From the NCBI RefSeq assembly GCF_002803605.1, contig NZ_PHRG01000001.1:186001-250000 (forward strand): DNA of 64,000 nt, given 5' to 3'. Position numbers and translations under genes: made by a program. This document shows, in pieces, positions 16,415-27,543 of the stretch. Every line of letters begins with the position of its first letter. The first letter of the stretch is position 1. This stretch comes from Acinetobacter pseudolwoffii (GTDB taxonomy: Bacteria > Pseudomonadota > Gammaproteobacteria > Pseudomonadales > Moraxellaceae). The notes below the pieces were generated by a model. The model saw nothing but the letters and a program-made list of their open reading frames with translations, had not been told where the DNA came from and searched no databases.

Positions 16415-19400
16415 ATGTCGACACTTGCCACCTTAAAAGAACTTCTTGCCAAGAAAATTTTAATTATCGATGGTGCGATGGGTACCATGATCCAGCGCCA
16501 TAAACTGGAAGAAGCCGATTACCGTGGCGAGCGTTTTGCTGATTGGGCTTATGATCTGAAAGGCAATAACGACCTGCTCGTTTTGACACAACCACAAATC
16601 ATTCAAGGTATTCATGAAGCTTACTTGGAAGCTGGCGCCGACATTATTGAAACCAATACCTTTAACGGTACGCGGGTTTCGATGTCTGACTATCATATGC
16701 AAGATCTGGTTCCCGAGATTAACCGTGAAGCGGCGCGTCTGGCCAAAGAAGCCTGTGCCAAATATTCAACCCCAGAAAAACCACGTTTTGTGGCAGGTGT
16801 GATTGGTCCGACATCACGTACCACGTCTATTTCTCCAAACGTTAACGATCCAGCCTTCCGCAACATCACTTTTGATGCCTTAAAAGTGGATTATATTGAA
16901 TCAACCAAAGCGCTGATTGAAGGTGGTGTCGACATCATCCTGATTGAAACTGTATTCGATACTTTAAATGCCAAAGCTGCGATCTTTGCGGTGAAAGAAG
17001 TCTTTAAAGAATTGGGCTATGAACTGCCAATCATGATCTCAGGCACCATTACCGATGCATCTGGCCGTACCTTAACCGGTCAAACCGCAGAAGCGTTCTG
17101 GAACTCGATGCGTCATGCAGAACCGATCTCGATTGGTTTTAACTGTGCGCTTGGTGCAGATGCGATGCGTCCACACGTCAAAACCGTGTCGGATGTAGCG
17201 GATACTTTTGTTTCAGCACATCCTAACGCTGGCTTGCCAAATGCCTTCGGTGGATATGATGAAACACCGGAAGAAACTGCAGCTTTCATTAAAGAATTTG
17301 CGGAAAGCGGTCTGATCAATATTACCGGTGGTTGCTGTGGTACCACACCGGATCACATCCGCGCAATTGCACAAGCAGTGGAAGGCATTAGCCCGCGTCA
17401 AATTCCTGAGATTGCGCCTGCCTGTCGTTTAAGCGGTTTAGAACCATTTAACATCACCCAGGATTCATTGTTTGTGAACGTCGGCGAGCGTACCAACGTC
17501 ACCGGTTCGAAAAAATTCCTGCGTCTGATTCGTGAAGAAAACTTCGCCGAAGCACTCGATGTTGCCCGTCAGCAGGTTGAAGCCGGTGCACAAATTATCG
17601 ATATCAACATGGATGAAGGCATGCTGGATTCACAAGGTGCCATGGTGCACTTCCTGAATCTGATTGCGTCTGAGCCGGATATTTCACGTGTGCCGATCAT
17701 GCTCGATTCTTCTAAATGGGAGATTATCGAAGCAGGTTTGAAATGCGTGCAAGGTAAAGCCGTGGTGAACTCGATTTCCTTAAAAGAAGGTTATGACGAA
17801 TTTGTCGAACGTGCCCGCCTGTGCCGTCAGTACGGTGCAGCAGTGATTGTGATGGCATTTGATGAAGATGGTCAGGCCGATACAGCAGCACGTAAAAAAG
17901 AGATCTGTAAGCGCTCTTATGATGTGCTGGTCAATGAAGTGGGCTTCCCTGCTGAAGATATTATCTTTGACCCGAACGTGTTTGCGATTGCGACAGGGAT
18001 TGTAGAACATAATAACTATGCGGTTGATTTCATTGAAGCGACTGGCTGGATTAAAGAAAATCTACCCCATGCCATGATTTCAGGTGGTGTCTCTAACGTC
18101 TCGTTCTCATTCCGTGGTAATGAGCCAGTACGTGAAGCGATTCACTCAGTGTTCTTGTACCATGCCATTCAAAAAGGCATGACCATGGGGATTGTGAATG
18201 CCGGTCAAATGGCGATTTATGATGACATTGATAAAGAATTAAAAGCTGCCGTTGAAGATGTGGTTCAAAACCAGAATCAAGGCGAAAGTGGTCAGGATGC
18301 AACAGAACGGCTGCTGGCTGTCGCTGAAAAATATCGTGGTCAAAGTGGTACGCAAAAAGCCGAAGAAAACCTGGAATGGCGTAATGAATCTGTTGAAAAA
18401 CGTCTTGAATATGCACTGGTCAAAGGCATTACGACGTATATTGACCAAGACACTGAAGAAGCCCGTTTAAAATCAACCCGTCCACTGGATGTGATTGAAG
18501 GCCCATTGATGGCAGGTATGAACGTGGTTGGCGACCTGTTTGGTGCCGGTAAAATGTTCTTGCCGCAGGTGGTAAAATCTGCGCGTGTGATGAAGCAGGC
18601 AGTGGCTTGGCTGAATCCGTTTATTGAAGCTGAGAAAACCCAAGCTGAAGCCAAAGGTAAAATCCTGCTCGCGACGGTAAAAGGTGACGTACACGACATC
18701 GGTAAGAACATTGTCGGCGTGGTGCTGGGCTGTAACGGTTATGACATCGTGGATCTGGGCGTGATGGTGCCGTGCGAGAAAATCCTGCAAACCGCAATTG
18801 ATGAAAAAGTCGATATTATCGGTTTGTCTGGTTTGATTACACCGTCTCTGGACGAAATGGTCTTTGTTGCCAAAGAAATGCAGCGTAAAGGCTTTAATAT
18901 TCCATTGATGATTGGTGGTGCAACCACCTCTAAAGCCCACACCGCTGTAAAGATTTCACCGCAATATCAAAATGATGGTGTGTACTACACAGCTGATGCT
19001 TCACGTGCCGTGGGTGTGGCAACACAATTGCTTTCTGCCGAGATGAAACCAAAACTGGCAACGGACTATGCGGCGGATTATGAAAAAATCCGTACACGTT
19101 TAGCCAATAAGCAGCCGAAAGCCGCCAAATTGTCTTATGCAAAATCAATTGAAAATGGCTTTAAAATTGATTTTGGTGCACACACTCCAGTAAAACCAAA
19201 CTTCATTGGTTCGGAAACTTTCACCAATTATCCACTTGAAACCTTGGTGGAATATTTTGACTGGACACCGTTCTTTATTTCTTGGAGTCTGGCGGGTAAA
19301 TTCCCGAAAATCCTGGAAGATGACGTAGTTGGCGAAGCAGCACGTGACTTGTTTGAACAAGCACAAATTATGCTGAAAGATATCATCGAGAATAAACGTT

Positions 19401-20101
19401 TCGATGCGCGTGCCACCTTCAGCATTTATCCTGCCAACCGTGTGGCAAGCGACACTGTTGCTGTGGCAGATGAAAATGGCAATGTGACCCATACTTTTGA
19501 ACATCTACGTCAGCAGTCGGATAAAGTGACAGGCAAAGCCAACTATTCTTTGGCGGACTTTATTGCACAGAAAGATGTGGCTCAGGATTATTTGGGTGGT
19601 TTTACAGTTTCAATCTTTGGTGCGGAAGAGCTGTCGCAAGAATACAAAGCCAAAGGCGATGATTATTCTGCAATTATGGCGCAGGCTTTAGGTGACCGTT
19701 TTGCGGAAGCATTTGCTGAACATTTGCACCAGCGTATCCGTAAAGAATTCTGGGGCTACCAAGCAGATGAACAATTGTCGAATGAAGATTTGATTAAAGA
19801 GAAGTATGTCGGTATTCGTCCTGCACCGGGCTACCCTGCGTGTCCTGAACATTCTGAAAAAGCGCCACTCTTTGACTGGTTAGGTACAACTGACAAGATT
19901 GGAACTTACTTAACCTCTAGTTTTGCAATGTGGCCACCTTCATCAGTCAGCGGTTTCTATTATGCAAATCCTGAAACTGAATACTTTAACGTGGGTAAAA
20001 TCTCTGGCGACCAGTTGGAAGATTATGCGAAGCGTAAAGGTTGGACGCTGGATGAAGCGAAACGTTGGTTAGCGCCGAATTTGGATGATTCGATTGTTTA
20101 A
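16415..20101 (+). CDS. metH: Cobalamin-dependent methionine synthase
   Basis: Transfers the methyl group of 5-methyltetrahydrofolate to homocysteine through methylcobalamin in the cytoplasm. At 1228 residues it is full length (E. coli 1227). Domains in order are the homocysteine-binding barrel with zinc ligands Cys244 and Cys307-Cys308 (GGCCGT), the pterin-binding domain (about 350-630, [11 protein letters not shown]), the cap and B12-binding domains with DVHDIGKN (cobalt-ligating His760) and the C-terminal AdoMet reactivation domain with [20 protein letters not shown] ribosome site precedes the ATG. Single gene closed by a strong terminator. Confidence 0.97.
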   Translation: MSTLATLKELLAKKILIIDGAMGTMIQRHKLEEADYRGERFADWAYDLKGNNDLLVLTQPQIIQGIHEAYLEAGADIIETNTFNGTRVSMSDYHMQDLVPEINREAARLAKEACAKYSTPEKPRFVAGVIGPTSRTTSISPNVNDPAFRNITFDALKVDYIESTKALIEGGVDIILIETVFDTLNAKAAIFAVKEVFKELGYELPIMISGTITDASGRTLTGQTAEAFWNSMRHAEPISIGFNCALGADAMRPHVKTVSDVADTFVSAHPNAGLPNAFGGYDETPEETAAFIKEFAESGLINITGGCCGTTPDHIRAIAQAVEGISPRQIPEIAPACRLSGLEPFNITQDSLFVNVGERTNVTGSKKFLRLIREENFAEALDVARQQVEAGAQIIDINMDEGMLDSQGAMVHFLNLIASEPDISRVPIMLDSSKWEIIEAGLKCVQGKAVVNSISLKEGYDEFVERARLCRQYGAAVIVMAFDEDGQADTAARKKEICKRSYDVLVNEVGFPAEDIIFDPNVFAIATGIVEHNNYAVDFIEATGWIKENLPHAMISGGVSNVSFSFRGNEPVREAIHSVFLYHAIQKGMTMGIVNAGQMAIYDDIDKELKAAVEDVVQNQNQGESGQDATERLLAVAEKYRGQSGTQKAEENLEWRNESVEKRLEYALVKGITTYIDQDTEEARLKSTRPLDVIEGPLMAGMNVVGDLFGAGKMFLPQVVKSARVMKQAVAWLNPFIEAEKTQAEAKGKILLATVKGDVHDIGKNIVGVVLGCNGYDIVDLGVMVPCEKILQTAIDEKVDIIGLSGLITPSLDEMVFVAKEMQRKGFNIPLMIGGATTSKAHTAVKISPQYQNDGVYYTADASRAVGVATQLLSAEMKPKLATDYAADYEKIRTRLANKQPKAAKLSYAKSIENGFKIDFGAHTPVKPNFIGSETFTNYPLETLVEYFDWTPFFISWSLAGKFPKILEDDVVGEAARDLFEQAQIMLKDIIENKRFDARATFSIYPANRVASDTVAVADENGNVTHTFEHLRQQSDKVTGKANYSLADFIAQKDVAQDYLGGFTVSIFGAEELSQEYKAKGDDYSAIMAQALGDRFAEAFAEHLHQRIRKEFWGYQADEQLSNEDLIKEKYVGIRPAPGYPACPEHSEKAPLFDWLGTTDKIGTYLTSSFAMWPPSSVSGFYYANPETEYFNVGKISGDQLEDYAKRKGWTLDEAKRWLAPNLDDSIV

Positions 20102-20123
20102 GAGTCATCTAGTTTAGAGAAGA

Positions 20124-20152
20124 AAAATCCCCTCGATTGAGGGGATTTTTTA
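20124..20152. terminator. Bidirectional terminator
   Basis: AAAATCCCCTC / GAGGGGATTTTTT stem lies between convergent metH and the NERD-helicase gene. Confidence 0.85.
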
Positions 20153-20156
20153 TTTT

Positions 20157-22271
20157 TCAATCAATTAGTCTTAACTTTCTCAATCGCGAACGAATACCAC
20201 CCTCTTTACGTGAATGTCGTTTTGCAATTTCTTTAATAGACAGCTTTTCATCCATAAATGCATCAATCAGACGAACTTCCTCATCTTCTGTCCACTTTTG
20301 CCCAATCATTGAATCATTGATATTTTCTATATCTTCTTGGGAAATGGTTACTTCAGATTTTTCAATACTAACTTCCACCGAGCTTTCTTCGACGTCCAAT
20401 AAACTAGTTGCTTGCTCATAGATCTTTTTAACATCGGCAAGAAATCCTTTATTTTCACATCCCAGGATAAATAGTTTATTTTGTGCACGAGTCATACCCA
20501 CATAAGCAAGTTTTCGCTCGGAATCTAAATCACGATTTTCACCGAGTCGTGGCATGTAATCTAGCCCAACGAAAAAAACATGTGGAAACTCCAAACCTTT
20601 GGATGACTCCACATTCATAATTTTAATTGAATTTTTATTTAAGTCTAATGCCTTCTTCTCTACGCTGCTAAAAATAAATTCTGCTTCAACATTTGGTATA
20701 TAAGTATTTAATTTTGACTTCAACTCACTCACAAAAATATCGTATACGGCTGATTTTGCCTGTAATACAGCAATCTCCCTTGGTGCAGTTTCTGATTGCA
20801 ACAATTGACGAATTTTCCGAGCGATCAAATCGGCCAAGTGACGGACATCATTTTTATGATAAATACTTGGATATTCTCCTGTTTTACATTCGCCTGTGTC
20901 AGAATCTAAAATACGATCGTATTCGTCATTATTTTGTAAGCTATCCGGTTGTTTAGAATTCAAAAATGCTTTGGCAATATCTAAAATTTCTTTAGTATTA
21001 CGATAACATTTATATAGTTCTACTGGTTTTTTACCTTGAACCTGCAAGCCAACAGAGCGCCAGCTTGGCTTTTTGCGGTTGAAAATATTTTGTGCAGGGT
21101 CATAACAGAACAAAATATTGTTACTCTCAGATTTCACTAGTTTAGATAGCCCAATAATCCATTCCTGCGCAAAGTCTTGTCCTTCATCAATCAGAATAGC
21201 GTCATATAATTCAGCGTCTAGTACATCCTTCTTTTCCAGGTAATCCAGTAAAATGTGCCCCACCCGGGTATTATATTCGGACTGCTTTTCCTGAAGCAGC
21301 ATAGATAAATTCGCTCCAGTTAGCTGCTTGACAAGGCTATGAAAATTAAGAACTTCAATTTTCTTATTAAAATCATCACCGAACATATGCTTTAAATGGT
21401 TGCATAAAGAATTGTTATAACAAACCACTAAAATCTTATAGTCAGGATAAATTGTTTTTAGATACTTGGCACGGCATGCTAAAACCAAAGTTTTGCCACT
21501 TCCTGCTACACCTTTTAAAATACGATGCCCATCACCAATATTTTTGGCAATTGATTCTTGTGTTAAATCTAAAGCTTTAATTTCTTGTGGCTCTAAGGCA
21601 AATAGCTCATCTTGTTTAAACTCATTGACACGAATTTCCGGAAAAATCATATACCGAAGAAATTTCTCTTCCGCCTGAGTTAAAGGTTCAAATGGAAATG
21701 CAACATCTTGGAAAGCCTTAATTAATTTTTGTTTAAACGTTTTATTTTCGGCAACTAAACGTAAATCATCCTTGTATATGGTCTTATGCTCGGAGCTAAT
21801 AGCTGGAAAGCTGAGTCCAATCCCCTTAGCATCCTCTTGTTTTAATTCAGTATAAATCACACAACTACTGATCGGAAACTTAACATTTCCTTGATAGGGA
21901 CCTCTCTTTTGTAAAAATATCGCAGTCTTTTTGAATTGATTTAAAATATTTAGCATGCACTTACGTACTTGCATTTCAGGATTCTGAACAGACACTATTT
22001 TAGTGTCATTTTTATTATAAAAACGTCCTGTGAATGTATCTGGATTTAGTGTTTCAAATCGTTCTTTTGACCAATCCTTGACTTCAACTACTAATAAACC
22101 ATGCTTTGGCAACCACACCAAAAAATCAGTATAACGATTTAATGCTTTCGGTTCATACCAGATAATAGCATTTTCATCTTGAAATATATGTTCCAATAAT
22201 TGGTAAACTTTCCTTTCCCCACTACTGGCAGATCTTAAGTGTTGTATATTTGGAGGAATGAGTTCAGCCAC
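20157..22271 (-). CDS. NERD nuclease-like / SF1 helicase protein with C-terminal Myb/HTH-like tail
   Basis: A 704-residue putative nucleic-acid processing enzyme. An N-terminal NERD domain (about 15-125) carries TDFLVW and VEVKDW, the D...ExK pattern of PD-(D/E)xK nucleases. A UvrD/Rep-like superfamily I helicase core follows: Walker A GVAGSGKT (254-261), Walker B IDEGQDF (361-367), motif IV-like YKCYRNTKEI, motif V VESSKGLEFPHV and motif VI YVGMTRAQ, all intact. The last 50 residues begin WTEDEEVRLIDAF and end in RSRLRKL, a Myb/SANT or HTH-like DNA-binding look. The gene is AT-rich against its neighbours. The role is unknown: repair or phage defence are both possible. Confidence 0.85.
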   Translation of the reverse strand: MAELIPPNIQHLRSASSGERKVYQLLEHIFQDENAIIWYEPKALNRYTDFLVWLPKHGLLVVEVKDWSKERFETLNPDTFTGRFYNKNDTKIVSVQNPEMQVRKCMLNILNQFKKTAIFLQKRGPYQGNVKFPISSCVIYTELKQEDAKGIGLSFPAISSEHKTIYKDDLRLVAENKTFKQKLIKAFQDVAFPFEPLTQAEEKFLRYMIFPEIRVNEFKQDELFALEPQEIKALDLTQESIAKNIGDGHRILKGVAGSGKTLVLACRAKYLKTIYPDYKILVVCYNNSLCNHLKHMFGDDFNKKIEVLNFHSLVKQLTGANLSMLLQEKQSEYNTRVGHILLDYLEKKDVLDAELYDAILIDEGQDFAQEWIIGLSKLVKSESNNILFCYDPAQNIFNRKKPSWRSVGLQVQGKKPVELYKCYRNTKEILDIAKAFLNSKQPDSLQNNDEYDRILDSDTGECKTGEYPSIYHKNDVRHLADLIARKIRQLLQSETAPREIAVLQAKSAVYDIFVSELKSKLNTYIPNVEAEFIFSSVEKKALDLNKNSIKIMNVESSKGLEFPHVFFVGLDYMPRLGENRDLDSERKLAYVGMTRAQNKLFILGCENKGFLADVKKIYEQATSLLDVEESSVEVSIEKSEVTISQEDIENINDSMIGQKWTEDEEVRLIDAFMDEKLSIKEIAKRHSRKEGGIRSRLRKLRLID

Positions 22272-22557
22272 GATAATATTTTCTCTAAATCTTAATTAAT
22301 AAATTGAATGATATATCAAAGAAAGCTCACTAATCTAATAGCACAATCAAATTCCAGTTCATCTTTGTAAAAGGTAATAGGTTTTACTTCTTAATAGAGA
22401 AATTAAATCAAACAATATACATATCAAAAACGTTATTTTTCTGACTCATTCATTAAAATTTATCCGCTTTTACATTTTTAACTCTGCAAAAATCATTACT
22501 TTCTATAATAATAGAGCAATAAATTTATCTCCCAAATCAATCACTCTTGGTGTTCCA

Positions 22558-24288
22558 ATGAAAAAACTCATCAACAACCCTGAAAACCTGGTTGTCGAAA
22601 TGTGCAAAGGCTTCGTCCTCGCTCATCCAGAACTCGCATTTACCGAGTCACACAAAATCATTTCAAGAAAAGCAAAACATAATAATGTCGCACTGATCAG
22701 TGGTGGCGGCAGCGGTCACGAGCCGGCACATGCAGGCTTTGTCGGCGCAGGTATGTTAGACGCAGCCGTTTGTGGTGACGTATTTGCATCACCTTCACAA
22801 ATTCAGGTCTACAAAGCATTGCAGCATGTTGCAACAGACAAAGGCGTGCTGATGATCATTAAAAACTATTCTGGCGATATGATGAATTTCCAGAATGGTG
22901 CAGCGCTTGCAACAGATGACGGCATTAACGTGGATTACGTCAAAGTAGCAGATGACATTGCAGTCAAAGACAGCTTATATACTGTCGGTCGTCGTGGTGT
23001 TGCCGGTACAGTATTGGTGCATAAAATTGCCGGTGCAGCTGCATCAAAAGGTTTAGAGCTTGCGGAAGTCAAAGCTGTGGCTCAAAAAGCTGCGGACAAT
23101 GTCATTAGTCTTGGTTTTGCTTATAGCTCATGTACCGTTCCTGCCAAAGGCACACCAACCTTTACTCTTGCCAATGATGAAATGGAATACGGCGTGGGCA
23201 TCCACGGCGAACCGGGGATTCGTTGTGAAAAAATATTGCCATCAAAAGAACTGGCACAACGTATTATCGATGACCTGTTTCTTGACCGTCCTGACCTGAC
23301 TGAAATAGCGGTATTGGTCAATGGTTTTGGTTCAACGCCAATGCAGGAGCTGTATGTCTTTAACAACGATGTTTGCGAACATTTGGCACGTAAAGGCATC
23401 AAAATTTATCGTACTTTTGTCGGTAACTACATGACCAGTATCGACATGAACGGTGCATCGGTATCTTTACTTGCGCTGGATGCTGAACTGAAAACCTATT
23501 TAGATGCAGAAGCCAATACCCCTGCATTTAAAACGGATGGTTCACCTGCACTACCTTTTGAATTTGCAGCAAAAGATGCAGCAGCTGAACGCAGCGCCAA
23601 TACCGAAGTTGAAACCCAACCTGAACATGCAATAATCAGCAATGAGCAATTCACGATTGAGAATATGCGTTATGTCGTCGATGTCATGGCGGCTTGCATT
23701 ATTAAAAATGAAGTGCCTTTCTGCGAGCTAGATGCCCATGCCGGCGATGGTGACTTTGGCATGAGCGTGGCCAAAGGCTTTAAACAGCTGAAACGTGAAT
23801 GGCAAAGTCTGATTCAAGCGCAGCATATGGATGAATTCATGCTGAACTGCTCAATGATCATTATGGAACACTGTGGCGGTGCATCAGGTCCAATCTGGGG
23901 TTCAGCCTTCCGTGCCGCGAGTAAGGCCATTCAAGATAAAACCAGTTTAACTGTCGCTGACTTTGCTGAAATGTTGCAGGCGGCAGTCAAAGGCATTCAA
24001 GTGACCGGTGAGCGTTCATTTGGTCGTGGTGCCGTGGTGGGGGATAAAACCCTGATTGATGCCCTAGTACCATGTGCAGATTCATGGTCTGCCAATACCG
24101 GCAAGACTTTTAAAGAAAACTTTGTCTTGGGTGCAGCGGCTGCGGTAAAAGGTGCAGAATCGACCCAAGAGATTGTGGCACGTATGGGGCGTGCGGGTAC
24201 GGTCGGTGACCGTAGCTTGGGCTATCCGGATGCCGGTGCACATGGTTTAGGTGTGATCTTTAGCGACATTGCAGCACATATTAAATAA
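22558..24288 (+). CDS. Dihydroxyacetone kinase, fused DhaK-DhaL form
   Basis: ATP-dependent glycerone kinase making dihydroxyacetone phosphate in the cytoplasm. The 576 residues comprise an N-terminal DhaK domain (about 1-335) with GGGSGHEPAHAG (49-60) and the substrate-binding His216 in GIHGEPG, and a C-terminal DhaL ATP-binding domain (about 365-576) with DAHAGDGDFG (392-401) and CGGASGPIWG. The fused form uses ATP directly, unlike the PEP-PTS-linked DhaKLM system. No aldolase, glycerol dehydrogenase or regulator lies beside it. Divergent from the helicase gene across 286 bp. Confidence 0.92.
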   Translation: MKKLINNPENLVVEMCKGFVLAHPELAFTESHKIISRKAKHNNVALISGGGSGHEPAHAGFVGAGMLDAAVCGDVFASPSQIQVYKALQHVATDKGVLMIIKNYSGDMMNFQNGAALATDDGINVDYVKVADDIAVKDSLYTVGRRGVAGTVLVHKIAGAAASKGLELAEVKAVAQKAADNVISLGFAYSSCTVPAKGTPTFTLANDEMEYGVGIHGEPGIRCEKILPSKELAQRIIDDLFLDRPDLTEIAVLVNGFGSTPMQELYVFNNDVCEHLARKGIKIYRTFVGNYMTSIDMNGASVSLLALDAELKTYLDAEANTPAFKTDGSPALPFEFAAKDAAAERSANTEVETQPEHAIISNEQFTIENMRYVVDVMAACIIKNEVPFCELDAHAGDGDFGMSVAKGFKQLKREWQSLIQAQHMDEFMLNCSMIIMEHCGGASGPIWGSAFRAASKAIQDKTSLTVADFAEMLQAAVKGIQVTGERSFGRGAVVGDKTLIDALVPCADSWSANTGKTFKENFVLGAAAAVKGAESTQEIVARMGRAGTVGDRSLGYPDAGAHGLGVIFSDIAAHIK

Positions 24289-24298
24289 ATCATTTATT

Positions 24299-24329
24299 AA
24301 AAAAGCCTCGAATCATCGGGGCTTTTTTT
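24299..24329 (+). terminator. Terminator of the DhaKL gene
   Basis: AAAAGCCTCG / CGGGGCTTTT stem (one G-U pair) and a T run follow the stop codon. Confidence 0.8.
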
Positions 24330-24377
24330 ATTTCCGGGTATACAGCCGGTGCTCAAGCAAGACAGCAGAAAAAGCGT

Positions 24378-25652
24378 CTATTGAAATTTTTCTAGATACT
24401 TGTTCAGGTTTTCTTTGACCACGACCCTTTTATTGCCCTTCATCTGTGCTTCACTCAAAATTCCTTCCGAGTCAACCACCACAACAGGATGACCATCCTT
24501 TTTCAAACGCGCCACGCCTTCAAATAACATGCGGGCGCCGACATTATGAATTAGGGTCAAATTGGTCAGATCCAGTATAATTCGTTTTTTGCCTTCCGGT
24601 TCATCTTCCAAAATACGCAGCAGCATTTCCGATTCAGTAAACTGCAATACGCCACGCAGTTCATACACCACCACATGATCGCGTTTTCCAGTGAGATAAC
24701 GGTTTTGTAAAATGGTTTGTGCCGACGGCGTCCCTTCCATTAAATGTAGCCCCATTTCCCAGGATATACGTTCAAAGATATCGACCCCACGCGCGCTATG
24801 CCCATGTTCATCAATTCGTGGAGAAAATACGGCGATGCCCACCTGTCCAGGCAATACGCCAATAATGCCGCCTGCGACCCCACTTTTTGCCGGAATGCCC
24901 ACCGTGGTCAGCCAGTCACCGGCAGCATCATACATCCCGCAAGTGAGCATCACGCTCAGGACTTGCCGCACCACAGAACGATCCAATAATTTTTTACCGG
25001 TCTGCGGCTGAATCCCACCGTTGGCGAGTACCCCGGCAATCATCGCCAGGTCTTTGACCGTCACCTTGATTGAACATTGCTTGATATAACCATTGACAAT
25101 CGCTTCTGGATCTTCTTCCAATACTCCTACTGTACGCAGCATATAACCCAAGGATCTGTTACGAAACGCTGTTTTCAGTTCGGAGGTATATACATCGGTA
25201 TCAAAACTCAGTTCACGTCCAGCCAAACCGCTTAAAAAACGGCGCAACTGTTCCGCCCGGGATACTGTGCGTTTATAGGGAATCAGGGAGTGGGCAGTAA
25301 TAGCACCCGAATTGATCATCGGATTTTTCGGAATATTGGTGTCTTTCTCCAGTGAAATCTGGTTAAAGGCCTCGCCCGAAGGTTCCACGCCCACTTTTTC
25401 CATGACCTTGGTCAGGCCAACTTTCTGCAAGGCCAAGGCATAAGCAAAAGGCTTGGACATGGACTGCATGGTGAACTCAACCTCGTCATCACCGGTGGAA
25501 TAGATCGTGCCATCTACGGTGGAGAGTGCCAAAGCAAACTTCTCTGGATCGACTGCTGCCAGCTCAGGAATATAGTCGGCCAAGGCCCCTTTATCATTGT
25601 CTTGGCAGGAAGTTAAAACATGCTTGAGATAGTCTGGCACCGGTGTTTTCAT
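24378..25652 (-). CDS. glsA: Glutaminase A with C-terminal STAS domain
   Basis: Hydrolyses L-glutamine to glutamate and ammonia in the cytoplasm. From MKTPVPDYL the protein has 424 residues: a serine-dependent beta-lactamase-like glutaminase domain (about 1-305) with the SxxK motif SMSK (Ser64-Lys67) and then a STAS domain (about 325-424, IILDLTNLTLIHNVGARML). The frame is open up to a GTG at 25763, preceded by GGAGGAG; this would add 37 residues. I prefer 25652 because it places SxxK where E. coli YbaS has it. STAS fusions of glutaminase are known, but what the domain senses is not visible. Confidence 0.88.
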   Translation of the reverse strand: MKTPVPDYLKHVLTSCQDNDKGALADYIPELAAVDPEKFALALSTVDGTIYSTGDDEVEFTMQSMSKPFAYALALQKVGLTKVMEKVGVEPSGEAFNQISLEKDTNIPKNPMINSGAITAHSLIPYKRTVSRAEQLRRFLSGLAGRELSFDTDVYTSELKTAFRNRSLGYMLRTVGVLEEDPEAIVNGYIKQCSIKVTVKDLAMIAGVLANGGIQPQTGKKLLDRSVVRQVLSVMLTCGMYDAAGDWLTTVGIPAKSGVAGGIIGVLPGQVGIAVFSPRIDEHGHSARGVDIFERISWEMGLHLMEGTPSAQTILQNRYLTGKRDHVVVYELRGVLQFTESEMLLRILEDEPEGKKRIILDLTNLTLIHNVGARMLFEGVARLKKDGHPVVVVDSEGILSEAQMKGNKRVVVKENLNKYLEKFQ

Positions 25653-25832
25653 CGAATGAGCGTATTCCAATTCACTATTATTTTTAACTAACATAGCGGT
25701 TTTTGACTTAAGTACCAGAGTGAAAAGGTAATTTTCTGCATATCTGTGTGATGGGTTGTGCACGCTTTGCGTCAGCTCCTCCAGAAATTAAATTGTAGGT
25801 TTGTTCATAATTTTCTTTTTGAGAGCGATTAA

Positions 25833-25856
25833 AAAAGGGCAACATTGCCCTTTTAA
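25833..25856 (-). terminator. Terminator after the SDR gene
   Basis: AAAAGGGCAA / TTGCCCTTTT palindrome lies directly past the SDR stop on the minus strand. Confidence 0.7.
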
Positions 25857-25870
25857 TGAGTCTGAATGAT

Positions 25871-26677
25871 TTATTTCACTTTGGTTTTGCGAATCATCTT
25901 GTACAGGACTTTTGGCGAAATACGCGACACCAGTACCCCGAGTTTTTCTTTCTTGCCGCCAATCACGATATATTCTTCGCCACTCTGCAAAGCTTGTACA
26001 GTTTGACGGGCAAAATCTTCTGCGGACAGACCATTTTCAATCGCTTCATCTGCATGCCCTTGCGGCTTCCCTTGACCATTTAAAGCGTTCAGGGACACAT
26101 TGGTTTTAACAAAACCGGGGAAAATCACCGATACGCCAATCCCCTGATCTGCCACTTCAGCACGCAGGCTGTTGGCCCACATATGAATTGCTGCTTTGGC
26201 TGCGGAATAAGACGCGCGATATTGTGTACCGAGCAAACCTGCAACACTGGAAATAAACACAATACGGCCGGATTTTTGTGCCAGAAAAGTTGGCAGTACG
26301 GTTTTGGTCAAAAATACCTGCGAGAAATAATCGACTTCCATAATGGCGCGTTCAGTCTGCATGGTGGTTTCTGCAATCAGGGCACGCTGACTGAGTCCGG
26401 CATTATTGATCAGCCAGTCAATCCGGCCTTTTTGTTGCACAACCTGCTCATAGGCATGGCGAACCTGACTTTCATCGGTGATATCAGCCGTGATGGAAAT
26501 ATGTTGATCCGGATTGATCAGGCTTTGGCGCACATTTTCCAGTTCTTCATGACGGCGCGCAGTCAATATCACCTGCGCTCCCTGTGCGGCACATTGCTGT
26601 GCAATCGCCTTGCCTATCCCTGAAGATGCGCCAGTAATCCAGACCACTTTTCCATTTAAACTTTCAACTTTCGCCAT
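25871..26677 (-). CDS. Short-chain dehydrogenase/reductase
   Basis: NAD(P)-dependent oxidoreductase of the classical SDR family with 268 residues. TGASSGIG (about 15-22) is the cofactor loop, NNAG the core strand motif, and SS-x-x followed by YSAAK provides the Ser-Tyr-Lys catalytic set. A hydrophobic C-terminal region resembles DHRS7-like membrane-associated SDRs. The substrate is unknown. It follows a hypothetical gene by 20 bases on the same strand, so they are probably one operon. Confidence 0.88.
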   Translation of the reverse strand: MAKVESLNGKVVWITGASSGIGKAIAQQCAAQGAQVILTARRHEELENVRQSLINPDQHISITADITDESQVRHAYEQVVQQKGRIDWLINNAGLSQRALIAETTMQTERAIMEVDYFSQVFLTKTVLPTFLAQKSGRIVFISSVAGLLGTQYRASYSAAKAAIHMWANSLRAEVADQGIGVSVIFPGFVKTNVSLNALNGQGKPQGHADEAIENGLSAEDFARQTVQALQSGEEYIVIGGKKEKLGVLVSRISPKVLYKMIRKTKVK

Positions 26678-26697
26678 GAAATCCTGTTTCCTTTGTT

Positions 26698-27369
26698 TTA
26701 ATAAATATGGTGCGGCCTTTCATCTTCCAGAAATGCCAGTAAATGCTCGAAATAATAACGCATCGTATCAGCATCATAGATATTACCGAGTTTATCAAAA
26801 CGTTTATAGCCGAGCTGGGTGGTTAGGTGAATCACCCCATTTAAGGTTTTATCGACCACAACATTAAACTTCAACAGGTTTTTCGGTTCACGGATCAGAC
26901 AGGTCACGCCCTGATCAACGACCTGGGTAAAGGCTTTGAGTGCCGGCGAGACATATTGATGATTGCCGGTTTTCATCTGATCCACACAACCCAGTAACTC
27001 CATCACCAGCATCTTTTCCACCGGATAACGCACAAAAACATCGCCGTCATGCGTATAGGTCATGCGATGCAGATAATTCACCATGGGCATGAGCCGTTCA
27101 TTGCCAAATAAGGAAACCGACCAAGGCATATATTTACGTGTCGTCTCAATAATGTGCTGAATCACTTTTTCAGATTCACTGTCGGGAGATTTCGCGATCT
27201 GCACCATCTGACCAAAAATCTGGTCAATAATTTCACAGGCCATATCGGCCAGATTTTCACCGAGCGGTTTAGCCAGACTGTCTGGATCACCGGCATTTAA
27301 TCTAGAATGAAGGTCGATAAAGCGCTGATGGGTTTCAGGCTGGATCTTCAGGGAAATGCTATAGCTCAT
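26698..27369 (-). CDS. Conserved hypothetical protein, SDR operon partner
   Basis: I do not recognise this 223-residue protein. It looks soluble and mainly helical, with no signal peptide. It is the first gene of a likely two-gene operon with the SDR and is divergent from valS. No catalytic motif was identified. Confidence 0.75.
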   Translation of the reverse strand: MSYSISLKIQPETHQRFIDLHSRLNAGDPDSLAKPLGENLADMACEIIDQIFGQMVQIAKSPDSESEKVIQHIIETTRKYMPWSVSLFGNERLMPMVNYLHRMTYTHDGDVFVRYPVEKMLVMELLGCVDQMKTGNHQYVSPALKAFTQVVDQGVTCLIREPKNLLKFNVVVDKTLNGVIHLTTQLGYKRFDKLGNIYDADTMRYYFEHLLAFLEDERPHHIY

Positions 27370-27543
27370 CTTGTTATCCTTTTTAATCTTCTGCGATGAG
27401 TCGCGTTTTTTATCTTTGCATCATACGACGAGTTGCTCTGCATGCCAATTGTCTAAAGTTTGCATTTGGTTAAGCTGCCGCATCCACTATTTTTTTTGCT
27501 ACAATAGATCCAATTTTTCATCTACTTTTGATCTGTTTAGACT

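Noticed and set aside
18473..18940. Long minus-strand open frame inside metH
   Set aside because: It lies wholly within the well-supported B12-binding region of metH, has no recognisable motif and its residue make-up (His- and Cys-rich) is typical of an antisense shadow.
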